Notes: generated by a model from the letters alone, not told the origin. Positions 7,536 to 16,595 are shown, counted from the stretch's first letter. The stretch is 64,000 nucleotides of DNA from CAAGNP01 sp045603545 (GCA_045603545.1 JAZUMG010000006.1:19407-83406); one strand, 5' to 3'. Numbers and translations: made by a program.

Positions 7536-9590
7536 CTACATAAGCACTTCGGTGCTTCTTTTTATGAAGTCACTGAGCTCTTTACCTTTAAGCATATTGT
7601 TGGCAAGAAGAGCCAGGTCGGTTACCTGTTTGAGGAGGGTATTCCCTTTGGCAAACTCCTCCATGGCCTCTTTACGGATGCCGGCAAGGGTCTCAAGTTC
7701 TTTGTTCAGACGCTCTTTCTCATCTTTGTCAGCGGTAGAGATCTCATCGTACTTTTTGTCCTTGTTGGCTTCGTCAATCTTGGCCACAGCCCCTTTAAGT
7801 TCGGTGTGGGTGGCATCCCAGCTGCTCACCTTGTCAGCGGTAGCTTCACCCTTGGCGTCAAGGATCCTCTTGATGAGAGGGTGCTCCATATTTACCACAA
7901 TATTGTAAGACTCAGGCATTTCGCCGTAGAAGTTCATACCTCCACCCATAGATGACATCTCTCTGTAGCGGCGCATAAACTCGCTTTGTGTGATGAGGAT
8001 TGGTGATGCTGTCTCTCCAAGATTCTCAGCCTGGACATAGTAGTTGTTGCCGGCAGGGAGTAGTGTCTGGAAGATGCTGGAGAGGTCTGTCTGTTCACCT
8101 TCAGAAAGGGTAGGTTTAACCACATCCTCTTTCTGGATAAGTTTATCGATGGTGTCAGCGTCCACACGAGCAAAAGTGGTGTCAGAGAGTTTGCTCTCAA
8201 GAAGGTTTACAAAGTGAGAGTCAAGATGACAGTCAAAAAGGAGGACATCGTAACCTTTGGCTTTTGCAGCTTCGATATATGAGTACTGTTCCACTGCATC
8301 TGTGGCGTATAGATATACCACCTTATTGTTTTTGTCTTTCTGCTCACCCTCTACAGCTTTTCTGTAATCGTCATAGCTGAAGAATTTGCAGTCAGTATTT
8401 TTGAGAAGGGCAAATTTCATCGCTCTCTCGCAGAATTTGTCCTCGGTAAGCATACCGTACTCGATGAAGAGTTTGAGATTGTCCCACTTGTCCTCAAAGT
8501 TCTTGCGCTCTTTCTTGTAGATCTCTTCAAGTCTGTCTGCCACTTTCTTGGTGATGTAGGTGGAGATTTTCTTCACCTCAGCATCTGCCTGAAGGTAGCT
8601 CCTTGATACGTTAAGGGGGATATCTGGAGAGTCAATTACACCGTGAAGAAGGGTAAGGAAGTCCGGAACAATATTCTCTACAGAGTCGGTAACGAACATC
8701 TGGTTGCAGAACAACTGGATTTTGTTGCGTGAGACATCCATCTTCTCCTTTATCTTAGGAAAATAGAGGACACCTGTCAGGTTGAATGGGTAGTCCACGT
8801 TCAGGTGGATATGGAAAAGTGGCTCCTCCTGCATAGGGTAAAGTTCGCGGTAGAACTTCATGTAGTCCTCTTCTTTAAGCTCTGCCGGTTTGAGTGTCCA
8901 GATAGGGGCAGTGCCGTTTATTATTTTATCTTTGTCGGTATCCACATACTCGCTCTTCTTGCTGTCCCACTCCTGCTCTTTGCCGAAGGCAATGGATATC
9001 GGCATAAATTTGCAATACTTGTTCAGAAGTTCCTGGATGCGGTTTTTCTGGGTAAATTCCTTGTCACCTTCATCATCAGAGATCTCAAGGGTGATGGTGG
9101 TACCTCTTTCTGTCTTTTTGCTTGCAGACATCTTGTATTCAGGGTCTCCGCTGCACTCCCATTTGACAGCTTCAGCGCCATCTTTCCACGAAAGGGTGTC
9201 GATGGTCACCTTCTTCGCCACCATAAATGCCGAGTAGAAACCGAGACCGAAGTGTCCGATAATACTCTGGTCTTTATATTTCTCCAGGAATTCACCTGCA
9301 CTTGAGAAGGCGATCTGGTTGATATATTTGTCCACCTCTTCTGCAGTCATACCGATACCGCGGTCGGTGATGGTGAGGATTTTCTTCTTCTCGTCAAGAT
9401 CGATGTGGATGGTCATATCACCAAGTTCGCCCTTGAACTCGCCATTGTTTGCAAGTGTCTTCATCTTCTGTGAGGCATCCACTGCGTTGGCCACAAGCTC
9501 CCTCAAGAAAATTTCATGGTCTGAGTAAAGAAACTTTTTGATTACCGGGAAAATGTTCTCGGTAGTAACTCCAATAGTACCTTTTTGCAT
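7536..9590 (-). CDS. htpG: Molecular chaperone HtpG (Hsp90)
   Basis: 684 residues from ATG at 9590 (MQKGTIGV). A TTG three codons earlier is also open. The N-terminal GHKL ATPase domain shows FLRELVANAVDASQK (N-box Asn), ITDRGIGMTAEEV and IGHFGLGFYSAFMVA. The middle domain has the Hsp90 segment GVIDSPDIPLNVSRSYLQ. The C-terminal domain carries a charged stretch near residues 590-640 (KIDEANKDKKYDEI). Length suits bacterial Hsp90s. It refolds client proteins in the cytoplasm. It is a single-gene unit between two terminators. Confidence 0.97.
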   Translation of the reverse strand: MQKGTIGVTTENIFPVIKKFLYSDHEIFLRELVANAVDASQKMKTLANNGEFKGELGDMTIHIDLDEKKKILTITDRGIGMTAEEVDKYINQIAFSSAGEFLEKYKDQSIIGHFGLGFYSAFMVAKKVTIDTLSWKDGAEAVKWECSGDPEYKMSASKKTERGTTITLEISDDEGDKEFTQKNRIQELLNKYCKFMPISIAFGKEQEWDSKKSEYVDTDKDKIINGTAPIWTLKPAELKEEDYMKFYRELYPMQEEPLFHIHLNVDYPFNLTGVLYFPKIKEKMDVSRNKIQLFCNQMFVTDSVENIVPDFLTLLHGVIDSPDIPLNVSRSYLQADAEVKKISTYITKKVADRLEEIYKKERKNFEDKWDNLKLFIEYGMLTEDKFCERAMKFALLKNTDCKFFSYDDYRKAVEGEQKDKNNKVVYLYATDAVEQYSYIEAAKAKGYDVLLFDCHLDSHFVNLLESKLSDTTFARVDADTIDKLIQKEDVVKPTLSEGEQTDLSSIFQTLLPAGNNYYVQAENLGETASPILITQSEFMRRYREMSSMGGGMNFYGEMPESYNIVVNMEHPLIKRILDAKGEATADKVSSWDATHTELKGAVAKIDEANKDKKYDEISTADKDEKERLNKELETLAGIRKEAMEEFAKGNTLLKQVTDLALLANNMLKGKELSDFIKRSTEVLM

Positions 9591-9634
9591 AATATCCAAT
9601 TTTTAAATTTTAATGTCAATGTGGTAGGCTGGCA

Positions 9635-9674
9635 GAAAAAGAATTGCCGACCTGCGGAGTGCAAATCGGCAATT
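9635..9674 (-). terminator. Terminator of the secreted amidase-like gene
   Basis: AATTGCCGA (9642-9650) pairs with TCGGCAATT (9666-9674). Read on the minus strand the hairpin is followed by CTTTTTC. It lies 40 nt past the stop codon of the 9715-13125 gene. Confidence 0.75.
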
Positions 9675-9714
9675 TCCATACCAATATATCTTTACTGACA
9701 AAATGTCGCAGCGA

Positions 9715-12700
9715 TTATTCCTCTGCGGTCAGGAATTTGAGGATGTCTGCAAGTATGGCGTCTATCTGCTCCTCTGTTTCCAGAGTCTCAATAGGGAATC
9801 CAAGGGTCACACAACGGTAATCATCCCCTTTGTATGCCACACCAGCAGATATGTTGTTGTCTGCATAACGGAAGATGGTCCAGGCATTTGGCCCTACAGG
9901 GACAAGTCCGTCAGGTGACTCTACTGCATACACTTTCTCATTTGGAGTGGTCTCAAATGTATATTTACCTGAAGGGATGGCATTGTAACCTACACCAAGT
10001 GGATTCTGAGCCATTTTAACCTCACCTGCAGCAGATGCAAAGTGTGTCATCCAACGGAATTTCAGAACCTCTTCAGCAAAGCTCTTGGAGCGTTCATCTC
10101 CATCTGTACCCTTTTCAAAAGCCTTGAGATCCTTGTTGGTCACTGCAAGTGTAGAACCGATAGAGTCAATGTATTTGTTGCTGAGGTCGATAGTCTCAGT
10201 GATTTTCCTTACAGCCTCCTCATCATATTTGTAGTACTCAAAACCAAGTGACTCGTTTGATTTCTGAACCTGGGTGTACTCTGAGTGGATAGTGTTCAAG
10301 AGTGCCTGAAGGTCAGAAGATGTCTTCTGGAGTGATGCCACAATGTTCTTCACCTCTCCTGTGTGGGAAGGGCGGCTTGGCTCATTGTCAAGAAGATTGT
10401 CCCAAATGTCAGATGCTACATATGAACCGGAAATGAGCAGACGTCCACCCTCCTGGCAATATTTGGTGATCTGTTTCTGGAGAAGTGGAGTAAATACCTC
10501 GAACTGTGCCTTGCTGGCACCATCTCTGCCCACCTGTGATTTGACCTGTTTACCCATAATCATATCCACTACAGGGTAATCGCAAAGCGATACTGTCCCG
10601 GATGCCACTGCAGATCTGCTTGCTGATACGAAGTTGTATCCTGCTTTAAGGATAGACTTACCGTGTTTGCGTGGATAGTCAAATGTGTTGCCGGCTACCA
10701 CTTTGTCTTCATAATTTGAATATGCTGCACCGAATCCTGGAGAGTCGTCATCCATCCATGGAACATGTCTGCGGTATTCGTGTTGTGCACCTATGAATGC
10801 GTAGTCATTTACAAATGGCACACCACTGTCCAGATAGTTTGCAAGACCAGCTCTCATGGTATCCTTAGTGGCAAATGATGCTGGAGCGGATACCCTGTCA
10901 AAGCCGTTCATAACCAATACTGTGTAGTTCTCTTTCCAGTTTTTGGTAGTACCTACTGACAGCTCTTCAGAAGGGAAGCTTATACCACCTTCGTTGGTAG
11001 CTGCCACTCTGAAAGTGTAGATAGCATCCGGATCAATCTCCATGGTGATGGATGTGCCCTCTTTAGGACCCACTACCTTGTGTCCCGATTCTCCACCCAC
11101 TTTCTGGTAGTAAACAACATAGCCGGTAGGTTTGGCTGTAGGCTCAAGTGGATCTTCCACACCTGTCCAGGATAGTTTGACTGCAGGTTTTTCGGAATTG
11201 TTGTCCACAAGGACAGCTGCAAATGACTCAACAGGGAGTGGTTGTACCACATATTCAAACCCTTTTCTGTTGGCCTCGAAGCGGAGGATTGCCTTGTAGA
11301 TGGCACGGCTGACGTGGAAACGGAACATAGGGTCAAGTCCGTATCTCATATCTGCAAAGTTCTGGTGTGACAGGAACTCAAGAAGCATTGATGGTACCTC
11401 AGGACGTCTTGATTCGTTGTATGAACGGTCCCAAAGGCCCCTTCTTGGCCAGTTCTCTTCGTAAAGGGCCCTTACATCATCTACAAGTTGTGTCTGCACG
11501 ATATCGGCAAGATCCCTATTAACAACCCTTGGCTCACCGGTAGGGAATACATCCTTGTCGTTTGAGAAGCGGGTATAGATAGACAATGTGCCTATCATAC
11601 TGTCATCAAGGGTAGTACCTGCATCGGTGTGGAAGGCAAATGATAGGTCAAGTGGAACATTGAGACCTTTCTGGTGAGGGTTCACTTTTGATCCGCCACT
11701 GAGAACATTTACCCAGCTGCCACGACACATATAGTCGTCATTGTAGTCGTTCATATTCTTGTTTGGTGAATACAATGTGTCTGAGTATCCTGCCCACTGG
11801 AGCCAGTAGCGTGCACCTTCCCTTATTCTTGAATAGCCGCTCACCTCTGCCTGATATTCGAAATCTGGCATCTCGATAGGGGTGTTGTCAAGATTTCTGG
11901 CACTCTGCATATTGCTTATAATCTCTTTCGAGGGCTTGCGGGCAATGTTACCCATACCGCCACCCACTTTCACTGCATCTGCGGTAACTACGCTGTTGTC
12001 TCTGTAAGTTTTCCCTTTTGGAGTCCCGTTGGAGAGGACTACTGAGTACTCTTTCCCTGCTTCAAATGGGAATGTGCCGATGTAAACCCAAGTGCCGCCA
12101 CCCATTTTCTGGTTTACAGAGAATGACTCTGAACCACCTTCATAATTTACTGTGTAGAGGGCGCAGTCACTGCTGTTTGGAAGAGTGGTGTATGATACGT
12201 AGACAGCATATTTGCCGTCAGCATCCACAGATGTGCTCCACGAAGCTGTTGCAGTAGGATTACCTTTGACTGCAGCGACAGCACGGGATGTTCCCATCTG
12301 GAATGGGTTCTCCTGGTATTCGTAGCTCTCTTTGGCATCAGCAAATGCTGGAACAGAGGTATTTGACCAGTTACCTGATTCCATATATTTCCCACCTGTT
12401 CTACTTGTGGTAGAGGCATCATTGTCCACGATAAGTTCATATGAGTGGAAGTCCCTCTCGCGAGGCATTGCCACATATGCACCTGCATTTTCCAACATTG
12501 GGACAAGGAAAGGTACCACATAACTTTGGGTGTAGAGGTCCTCCACTGTCTGGAAGATGCGGGCTCTCTGCCACTCCCAGCGCATAAGTTTCTGTTCGTA
12601 GTACCATCCGTGGCTTTGCCACATAGCAATATGGTCATTCTGAAGACCTTTGGTCACGTTGTACTCAGGATTCACTTTGGAAACCCATTTGTTCTCCACC

Positions 12701-13125
12701 TGTACTTTGCCCTTTTTCTGTGCTGGGGCTGCAGGAAGTTTTCTCCCTGAGTAGTAAGGTGATGAAAGTTGTTCAAAGGTAGTTTTGCTTGAATATCCGG
12801 TCACCTTGTAACCTTCATAACCCTGAGGCAGAAGTGCCTTTATGATGGAGTAGAGATTCTTTACATCCCCATCTCTGAGGGGGTAATCACCAAGGACTCG
12901 TGAGAAATGGATATCCATCTGTTTTTCTGGATAGATATATACATTTTCCACTGTGATGGAGCCACCAACTACAGCAGTTGGTCTGAGGTATGAGTGGATG
13001 GAATCTGCAATTGCTGCAAACTGCTCCACTGCCACCTCCTGTTTCTTGGGGGCCTTTTTCTGGGCAAACGCACTAGTGGTAAGGCAGATAGCCAGTACTA
13101 ATGCCAAAAAATGTTTGAATTTCAT
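9715..13125 (-). CDS. Large secreted amidase-like / golvesin-type / fibronectin III protein
   Basis: 1136 residues with a signal peptide (FLALVLAICLTTSAFAQ). About residues 250-390 form a golvesin C-terminal-like beta-domain (the kind annotated as xanthan lyase), with SYTTLPNSSDCALYTVNYEG and VTADAVKVGGG. About residues 490-650 resemble an N-acetylmuramoyl-L-alanine amidase (Amidase_3-like) core: LDLSFAFHTDAGTT, a RDLADIVQTQLVDDVRALY helix, and EVPSMLLEFLSHQNFADMRY with a candidate catalytic Glu. A fibronectin III domain follows (residues ~655-760, GYVVYYQKVG, YTFRVAATNEGG). The last third has a flavodoxin-like or glutamine-amidotransferase-like look (EGGRLLISGSYVASDIWD). A cell-wall or envelope-glycan function is likely; the true substrate is unknown. 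It is monocistronic with its own terminator. Confidence 0.75.
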   Translation of the reverse strand: MKFKHFLALVLAICLTTSAFAQKKAPKKQEVAVEQFAAIADSIHSYLRPTAVVGGSITVENVYIYPEKQMDIHFSRVLGDYPLRDGDVKNLYSIIKALLPQGYEGYKVTGYSSKTTFEQLSSPYYSGRKLPAAPAQKKGKVQVENKWVSKVNPEYNVTKGLQNDHIAMWQSHGWYYEQKLMRWEWQRARIFQTVEDLYTQSYVVPFLVPMLENAGAYVAMPRERDFHSYELIVDNDASTTSRTGGKYMESGNWSNTSVPAFADAKESYEYQENPFQMGTSRAVAAVKGNPTATASWSTSVDADGKYAVYVSYTTLPNSSDCALYTVNYEGGSESFSVNQKMGGGTWVYIGTFPFEAGKEYSVVLSNGTPKGKTYRDNSVVTADAVKVGGGMGNIARKPSKEIISNMQSARNLDNTPIEMPDFEYQAEVSGYSRIREGARYWLQWAGYSDTLYSPNKNMNDYNDDYMCRGSWVNVLSGGSKVNPHQKGLNVPLDLSFAFHTDAGTTLDDSMIGTLSIYTRFSNDKDVFPTGEPRVVNRDLADIVQTQLVDDVRALYEENWPRRGLWDRSYNESRRPEVPSMLLEFLSHQNFADMRYGLDPMFRFHVSRAIYKAILRFEANRKGFEYVVQPLPVESFAAVLVDNNSEKPAVKLSWTGVEDPLEPTAKPTGYVVYYQKVGGESGHKVVGPKEGTSITMEIDPDAIYTFRVAATNEGGISFPSEELSVGTTKNWKENYTVLVMNGFDRVSAPASFATKDTMRAGLANYLDSGVPFVNDYAFIGAQHEYRRHVPWMDDDSPGFGAAYSNYEDKVVAGNTFDYPRKHGKSILKAGYNFVSASRSAVASGTVSLCDYPVVDMIMGKQVKSQVGRDGASKAQFEVFTPLLQKQITKYCQEGGRLLISGSYVASDIWDNLLDNEPSRPSHTGEVKNIVASLQKTSSDLQALLNTIHSEYTQVQKSNESLGFEYYKYDEEAVRKITETIDLSNKYIDSIGSTLAVTNKDLKAFEKGTDGDERSKSFAEEVLKFRWMTHFASAAGEVKMAQNPLGVGYNAIPSGKYTFETTPNEKVYAVESPDGLVPVGPNAWTIFRYADNNISAGVAYKGDDYRCVTLGFPIETLETEEQIDAILADILKFLTAEE

Positions 13126-13160
13126 AGATTTATTGTTGATTATAATTTCTCCTCTTTATC

Positions 13161-13188
13161 TTGCAAATTTACAAATTTTGTATCTTTG
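13161..13188 (+). promoter_or_regulatory. Overlapping divergent promoters (dcyD-like gene and amidase-like gene)
   Basis: On the plus strand TATCTTTG (13181-13188) is a good -7 element for the gene starting at 13213. On the minus strand TAAATTTG (13164-13171) is a -7 element for the gene starting at 13125. The two core promoters overlap, so polymerase binding to one could exclude the other. Confidence 0.55.
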
Positions 13189-13212
13189 TAGAGTATAATT
13201 AAACTGTAAATC

Positions 13213-14358
13213 ATGAAAAAAATATCTCTTGCAAATCTTCCAACAAAAATTGTAAAATTGGAAAGACTGTCTGCACAATTAGGTAAGAATATTTATGTCA
13301 AACATGACGATGAGACAGGGGCTGAACTTTCAGGCAATAAAGTGCGTAAACTTGAGTATGCACTTGCTGAAGCCAAGGAGCTTGGTTGTGATCTTGTAAT
13401 CACCACCGGTGGTATCCAGTCAAATCACTGCCGCGCTACTGTGACGTCAGCTACACGTCTGGGTATGAAACCGGTAGTTCTCCTTCGCATCTCTCCTAAC
13501 GGAGCCATCACCATGCCATACAAACCTGGCCATACAGCAGAGACACTCCCTCCAAAACATCCTGAGGATAAATCTTGTACCTCTCAGCCGGCACCTGAAT
13601 GCCCACGCAAGGATCTTATCAATCCTGAAGTGGCCGGCAACTATTTTATGGACCGTCTTTTCGGTGCAGATATCCACTTCTGCTCACCATCTGAATATAG
13701 CAACAGCCGTGATGCCATTATGGCCCAACTTGCAAAAGAATACAAAATACAGGGTTATAAACCCTACATTATCCCAGAAGGGGCTTCAAATGCTATCGGT
13801 ACACTTGGTTACTATGGTGCTATGGAGGAGATCGTTGAGCAGGAAAAGGAACTTGGTGTCAAATTCGATGCAGTGGCTGTAGCTACAGGATCTGGCGGAA
13901 CTTGTGCAGGTCTTAACCTTGCAAACAGAGTTCTCGGCCTTGGAAAGAAAGTGCTTGGTGTATGCGTTTGCGATGACAACCTTTACTTCCAGGAGAGAAT
14001 TGCCCCCATGGCCCACGATGCAGTGGATTATCTTGATAAATTTGGCAAACTTCCTGCAGGAAAGACTCTCCAAGAGTGGAAAGATTACTGCGATTTCAAG
14101 ATCGAGGATATCGAGATGGTGGACCAATATGTAGGTGTCGGTTATGCACTTTCACGTCCTGAAGAGCTTGAGTTCATCAAAGATGTGGCACGTCTTGAGG
14201 GTATCATCTTCGATACATGCTACACCGGCAAAGGCCTTTTGGGTGTTGTCAACGAGATCAAAGAGGGTGGTAAACTTGCAGATTGTGAGAATATCCTCTT
14301 TATTCATACCGGCGGACTATTCGGCCTATTCCCTAACGCCGATCTGTTTACCTGGTAG
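13213..14358 (+). CDS. D-cysteine desulfhydrase-like PLP enzyme (ACC deaminase family)
   Basis: 381 residues. SLANLPTKIVKLERLSAQLG and YVKHDDETGAELSGNKVRKLEY match the D-cysteine desulfhydrase/ACC deaminase branch; the Lys of SGNKVRKLE is the PLP Schiff-base residue. GGIQSNHCRATVTSA and the phosphate-binding GSGGTCAGL confirm a fold-type II PLP enzyme. An insertion of about 50 residues after PVVLLR, with three Cys (CTSQPAPECPRKDL), makes it longer than the usual ~330. Likely reaction: D-cysteine to pyruvate, sulfide and ammonia, though ACC deaminase or D-Ser/Thr activity cannot be excluded. It is monocistronic. Confidence 0.85.
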   Translation: MKKISLANLPTKIVKLERLSAQLGKNIYVKHDDETGAELSGNKVRKLEYALAEAKELGCDLVITTGGIQSNHCRATVTSATRLGMKPVVLLRISPNGAITMPYKPGHTAETLPPKHPEDKSCTSQPAPECPRKDLINPEVAGNYFMDRLFGADIHFCSPSEYSNSRDAIMAQLAKEYKIQGYKPYIIPEGASNAIGTLGYYGAMEEIVEQEKELGVKFDAVAVATGSGGTCAGLNLANRVLGLGKKVLGVCVCDDNLYFQERIAPMAHDAVDYLDKFGKLPAGKTLQEWKDYCDFKIEDIEMVDQYVGVGYALSRPEELEFIKDVARLEGIIFDTCYTGKGLLGVVNEIKEGGKLADCENILFIHTGGLFGLFPNADLFTW

Positions 14359-14382
14359 GATGATATGATACATTTATTATGA

Positions 14383-14420
14383 AAAATGGGCTGGATGTCT
14401 TTAATCTTCCAGCCCTTTTT
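14383..14420 (+). terminator. Rho-independent terminator after the D-cysteine desulfhydrase-like gene
   Basis: GGGCTGGA (14388-14395) pairs with TCCAGCCC (14408-14415), followed by TTTTT and preceded by AAAAA. It lies between convergent genes and may act in both directions. Confidence 0.85.
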
Positions 14421-14431
14421 CATTATAGTCA

Positions 14432-14641
14432 CTACTCTTCATCTCTGTATTCAAGAATATCTCCTGGCTGGCAATCAAGAGCTTGACATATTGCATTTAG
14501 GGTACTGAAGCGGATTGCTTTCGCCTTGCCTGTTTTCAGAATGGAGAGATTCGCGGCTGTAATCCCTACTTTCTCTGCCAGCTCCCCTGAGGACATCTTC
14601 CTCTTGGCCAGCATAACATCAACATTAACTATTATTGACAT
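14432..14641 (-). CDS. Small XRE-family transcriptional regulator (YozG-like)
   Basis: 69 residues, a bare Cro/CI helix-turn-helix: LAEKVGITAANLSILKTGKA as the HTH, then FSTLNAICQALDCQPGDILEY, the standard end of YozG-type repressors. It lies 14 bp downstream of the DUF2975 membrane gene. The DUF2975/YozG pair is a recurrent two-gene module across bacteria in which the small regulator is thought to control the membrane partner. Function of the module is unknown. Confidence 0.88.
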   Translation of the reverse strand: MSIIVNVDVMLAKRKMSSGELAEKVGITAANLSILKTGKAKAIRFSTLNAICQALDCQPGDILEYRDEE

Positions 14642-14655
14642 GATTAACTCCCTTG

Positions 14656-15129
14656 CTATATGGTTAGTCTGTTCTCTTCGCTTATCTTGACAGCTATTTT
14701 ATATATCATGGCAAACAATACCAGAATTAAAGAAATAGCTATATCGTCTGTATCCAAAAGTAAATTAGACTCGCCGCCGGTCATAATTCCTACATTGCTG
14801 CAGCAGAAATTGGATATATATAGGGCTAAAGCACTAAAATAGAGGATACGGACATTGGATGCAGGAAAGAGGATACCGTTTTTCAATCCCTTTATGGTCT
14901 TGACAAGGAAAGCGGTTATCAGACAGAAGAAAGCAGCACCTCCAAGTATTCTGCCGGAAGCTATTACAATCTGAAAATTGATTAATTCATCTGACCAGAC
15001 GACACCCATATTCTCAGGGGAGACAAACCCAACGATCCCTTGGACAATGACCATGATTGCAGACAATCCACAGAATACCATAATCGCAATTGATATGGCA
15101 GTGATCGATTTGATTGAATTTTGTTTCAT
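14656..15129 (-). CDS. DUF2975 family membrane protein
   Basis: 157 residues with four predicted membrane segments: about 8-31, 57-77, 90-112 and 126-147. The pattern of four helices with the segment LKNGILFPASNVRILYFSALAL after helix 2 is typical of DUF2975. It precedes the XRE regulator in the same transcript. A promoter with TATCTTTG at 15162-15169 on the minus strand lies about 35 nt upstream. No biochemical function is known for this family. Confidence 0.8.
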   Translation of the reverse strand: MKQNSIKSITAISIAIMVFCGLSAIMVIVQGIVGFVSPENMGVVWSDELINFQIVIASGRILGGAAFFCLITAFLVKTIKGLKNGILFPASNVRILYFSALALYISNFCCSNVGIMTGGESNLLLDTDDIAISLILVLFAMIYKIAVKISEENRLTI

Positions 15130-15161
15130 ATTTCAATAATTATTTATTGTTATTCGATATG

Positions 15162-15169
15162 CAAAGATA
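15162..15169 (-). promoter_or_regulatory. -7 element for the DUF2975/XRE pair
   Basis: Read on the minus strand this is TATCTTTG, matching TAnnTTTG. The region 15170-15419 beyond it is AT-rich and otherwise holds only the dispersed repeat at 15309-15342. Confidence 0.5.
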
Positions 15170-15308
15170 TGTTCTTTTTATTGAAAAACAATAAAAAATT
15201 AAAGAATTTTGATAAATTATATCGCCCTTAGTAAAACTTTGCGTGGATAACTGCTTATATGTGAATTACTTGATATGTCATGGCAACGCTTACAATCCCT
15301 TCATGATA

Positions 15309-15342
15309 CAGACTCCCGAAGGGGTCTGGTGTGACGGGGTGT
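15309..15342 (+). repeat. Dispersed 35-bp repeat, left copy (flanks Rpn module)
   Basis: Reads CAGACTCCCGAA, then GGGGTCTGG, then TGTGACGGGGTGT. A second copy in the same orientation lies at 17125-17159 and differs by two substitutions and one inserted base. The first half folds into a small hairpin (CAGACTCC / GGGGTCTG). The two copies enclose the Rpn gene and its spare tail. Confidence 0.7.
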
Positions 15343-15419
15343 ATTCCAAGCGAAAATGTTTTTGCAGATTCCCTGCCTCGGAAAGGAAGATGTGGTCAAA
15401 GCAGAGAATGTGGTGAAAA

Positions 15420-15725
15420 TTATGCTAACAACGCCTCTATCTCGGTTTCTGTAAGATCGGTATGTCTGGACACATCACATACAGACATACCACTGCCAAG
15501 CAGACTCTTAGCCACTTCAAACAAGCCTTCCTTTCGGCCTTCGGCTTTTCCTTCGGCTCTTCCTTCTGCTTTTCCTTTTGCCATCCCCTCAGCTACTCCT
15601 TCAGCTCTGGCTTTCTGTTCTGCTGTGCGGCGTATATTTATTTCATCTCTTTCTGTTATCATATCGTGTTCATATTTTTCCCGTTTCTCTGGACTGAACT
15701 GTGCAATCTCTGCGGCCTGGAAGAG
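15420..15725 (-). pseudogene. Spare C-terminal tail cassette of the Rpn-family nuclease
   Basis: Directly behind the TAG stop of the Rpn gene, in the same reading frame, the sequence resumes at LFQAAEIAQFSP, repeats the start of the Rpn C-terminal region, and then diverges. The tail has four-residue repeats (VAEGMAKGKAEGRAEGKAEG) absent from the main copy, then LFEVAKSLLGSGMSVCDVSR and ETEIEALLA, parallel but not identical to the main tail. An internal ATG at 15662 (MITERDEI) could give an independent 80-residue protein. It may be a remnant, a tail kept for recombination, a small C-terminal protein, or be reached by TAG readthrough. It has no nuclease domain of its own. Confidence 0.7.
15607..15725 (-). 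repeat. 119-bp direct repeat, copy A (spare tail)
   Basis: As read by eye it is identical over 119 bp to 15853-15971. It encodes the segment from LFQAAEIAQFSP to EQKARAE. The offset between copies is 246 bp, exactly 82 codons, so recombination between them keeps the frame. Confidence 0.9.
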
Positions 15726-16595
15726 CTATCTTAACAACTCCTCTATTTCAGTTTCTGAAAGACCTGTGTACTCAGCAACATCTCTAACAGAAATACCTTT
15801 GGAAAGCATTCTACTTACCACTTCAAACAAGCCTTCCTTTCTTCCTTCTGCCCTGGCTTTCTGTTCTGCTGTGCGGCGTATATTTATTTCATCTCTTTCT
15901 GTTATCATATCGTGTTCATATTTTTCCCGTTTCTCTGGACTGAACTGTGCAATCTCTGCGGCCTGGAAGAGTCTCTCAAAAACGCTCTTCTTTAATCCTG
16001 AGGGCAAACTGTCAAGTTTACTCATATACTTCAGAGCGTAACACCACTTATCTATGATACTTCTACAATCTTCCAAACGCTTCTCAAAGCGCTTCAGTTC
16101 CACAAAGATAAGAGAAATAGTTTCACATACCACCTCGCCGGTATATTTTTCTCTGAACGTATAATCCGAAATGAATCTCTCTTTCCATAATTTGTCACTA
16201 CGGTCAAAAACATCAACGGCTAATATACCGATAAGATACACCGGCGGAATATCATAACTTTCATCACCCTTGGTCGTCTTCATATCGTAAACTTTCGAGC
16301 TGTATGAGACACATCGCTGAAAAAAATTGGCCTGATCATATCTCTGCATCTCGATAATGAAAGATGTCCCATCCTCATCTTCACACCGCAAATCAAGTTT
16401 TACAGACTTGTTACTTGCTGTCAATCCCTCTATCTCTGTGGTAGCATATGTAAGATCTTTTACTCTCCTCCCCTGGGGTAGAACTGCATTTAGAAAATCT
16501 ATCAATACAGGCTTGTTGTCCTGATCTCCAAATACTGCCTTAAATCCACTGTTGGACAGTATGTCCACATAACGTTGTTTCTCTTGAGTCATCAT
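15726..16595 (-). CDS. Rpn family recombination-promoting nuclease / PD-(D/E)XK family protein
   Basis: 289 residues from ATG at 16595 (MMTQEKQRYVDILS); a TTG at 16628 is an alternative. FKAVFGDQDNKPVLIDFLNA and DLTYATTEIEG are the standard start of Bacteroidetes Rpn/PD-(D/E)XK proteins. The nuclease core is VKLDLRCEDEDGTSFIIEMQ (Asp, then Glu-x-Gln). The C-terminal part from about residue 215 is helical: LFQAAEIAQFSPEKREKYEH, then ITERDEINIRRTAEQKARAE, then RKEGLFEVV and SVRDVAEYTGLSETEIEELL. In E. coli, Rpn proteins are DNA endonucleases that can be toxic, act in phage defence, and are held in check by small proteins made from the 3' end of the same gene. Here a second, different 3' end follows in frame after the stop. 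Confidence 0.88.
   Translation of the reverse strand: MMTQEKQRYVDILSNSGFKAVFGDQDNKPVLIDFLNAVLPQGRRVKDLTYATTEIEGLTASNKSVKLDLRCEDEDGTSFIIEMQRYDQANFFQRCVSYSSKVYDMKTTKGDESYDIPPVYLIGILAVDVFDRSDKLWKERFISDYTFREKYTGEVVCETISLIFVELKRFEKRLEDCRSIIDKWCYALKYMSKLDSLPSGLKKSVFERLFQAAEIAQFSPEKREKYEHDMITERDEINIRRTAEQKARAEGRKEGLFEVVSRMLSKGISVRDVAEYTGLSETEIEELLR
15853..15971 (-). repeat. 119-bp direct repeat, copy B (within the intact Rpn gene)
   Basis: Counterpart of 15607-15725. It sits at the boundary between the nuclease domain and the variable tail. Confidence 0.9.

Noticed and set aside
15331..16041. 236-codon plus-strand frame opposite the Rpn gene and its spare tail
   Set aside because: It is the antisense shadow of the duplicated Rpn C-terminal region; its internal repeat mirrors the 119-bp duplication and it has no recognisable domain.
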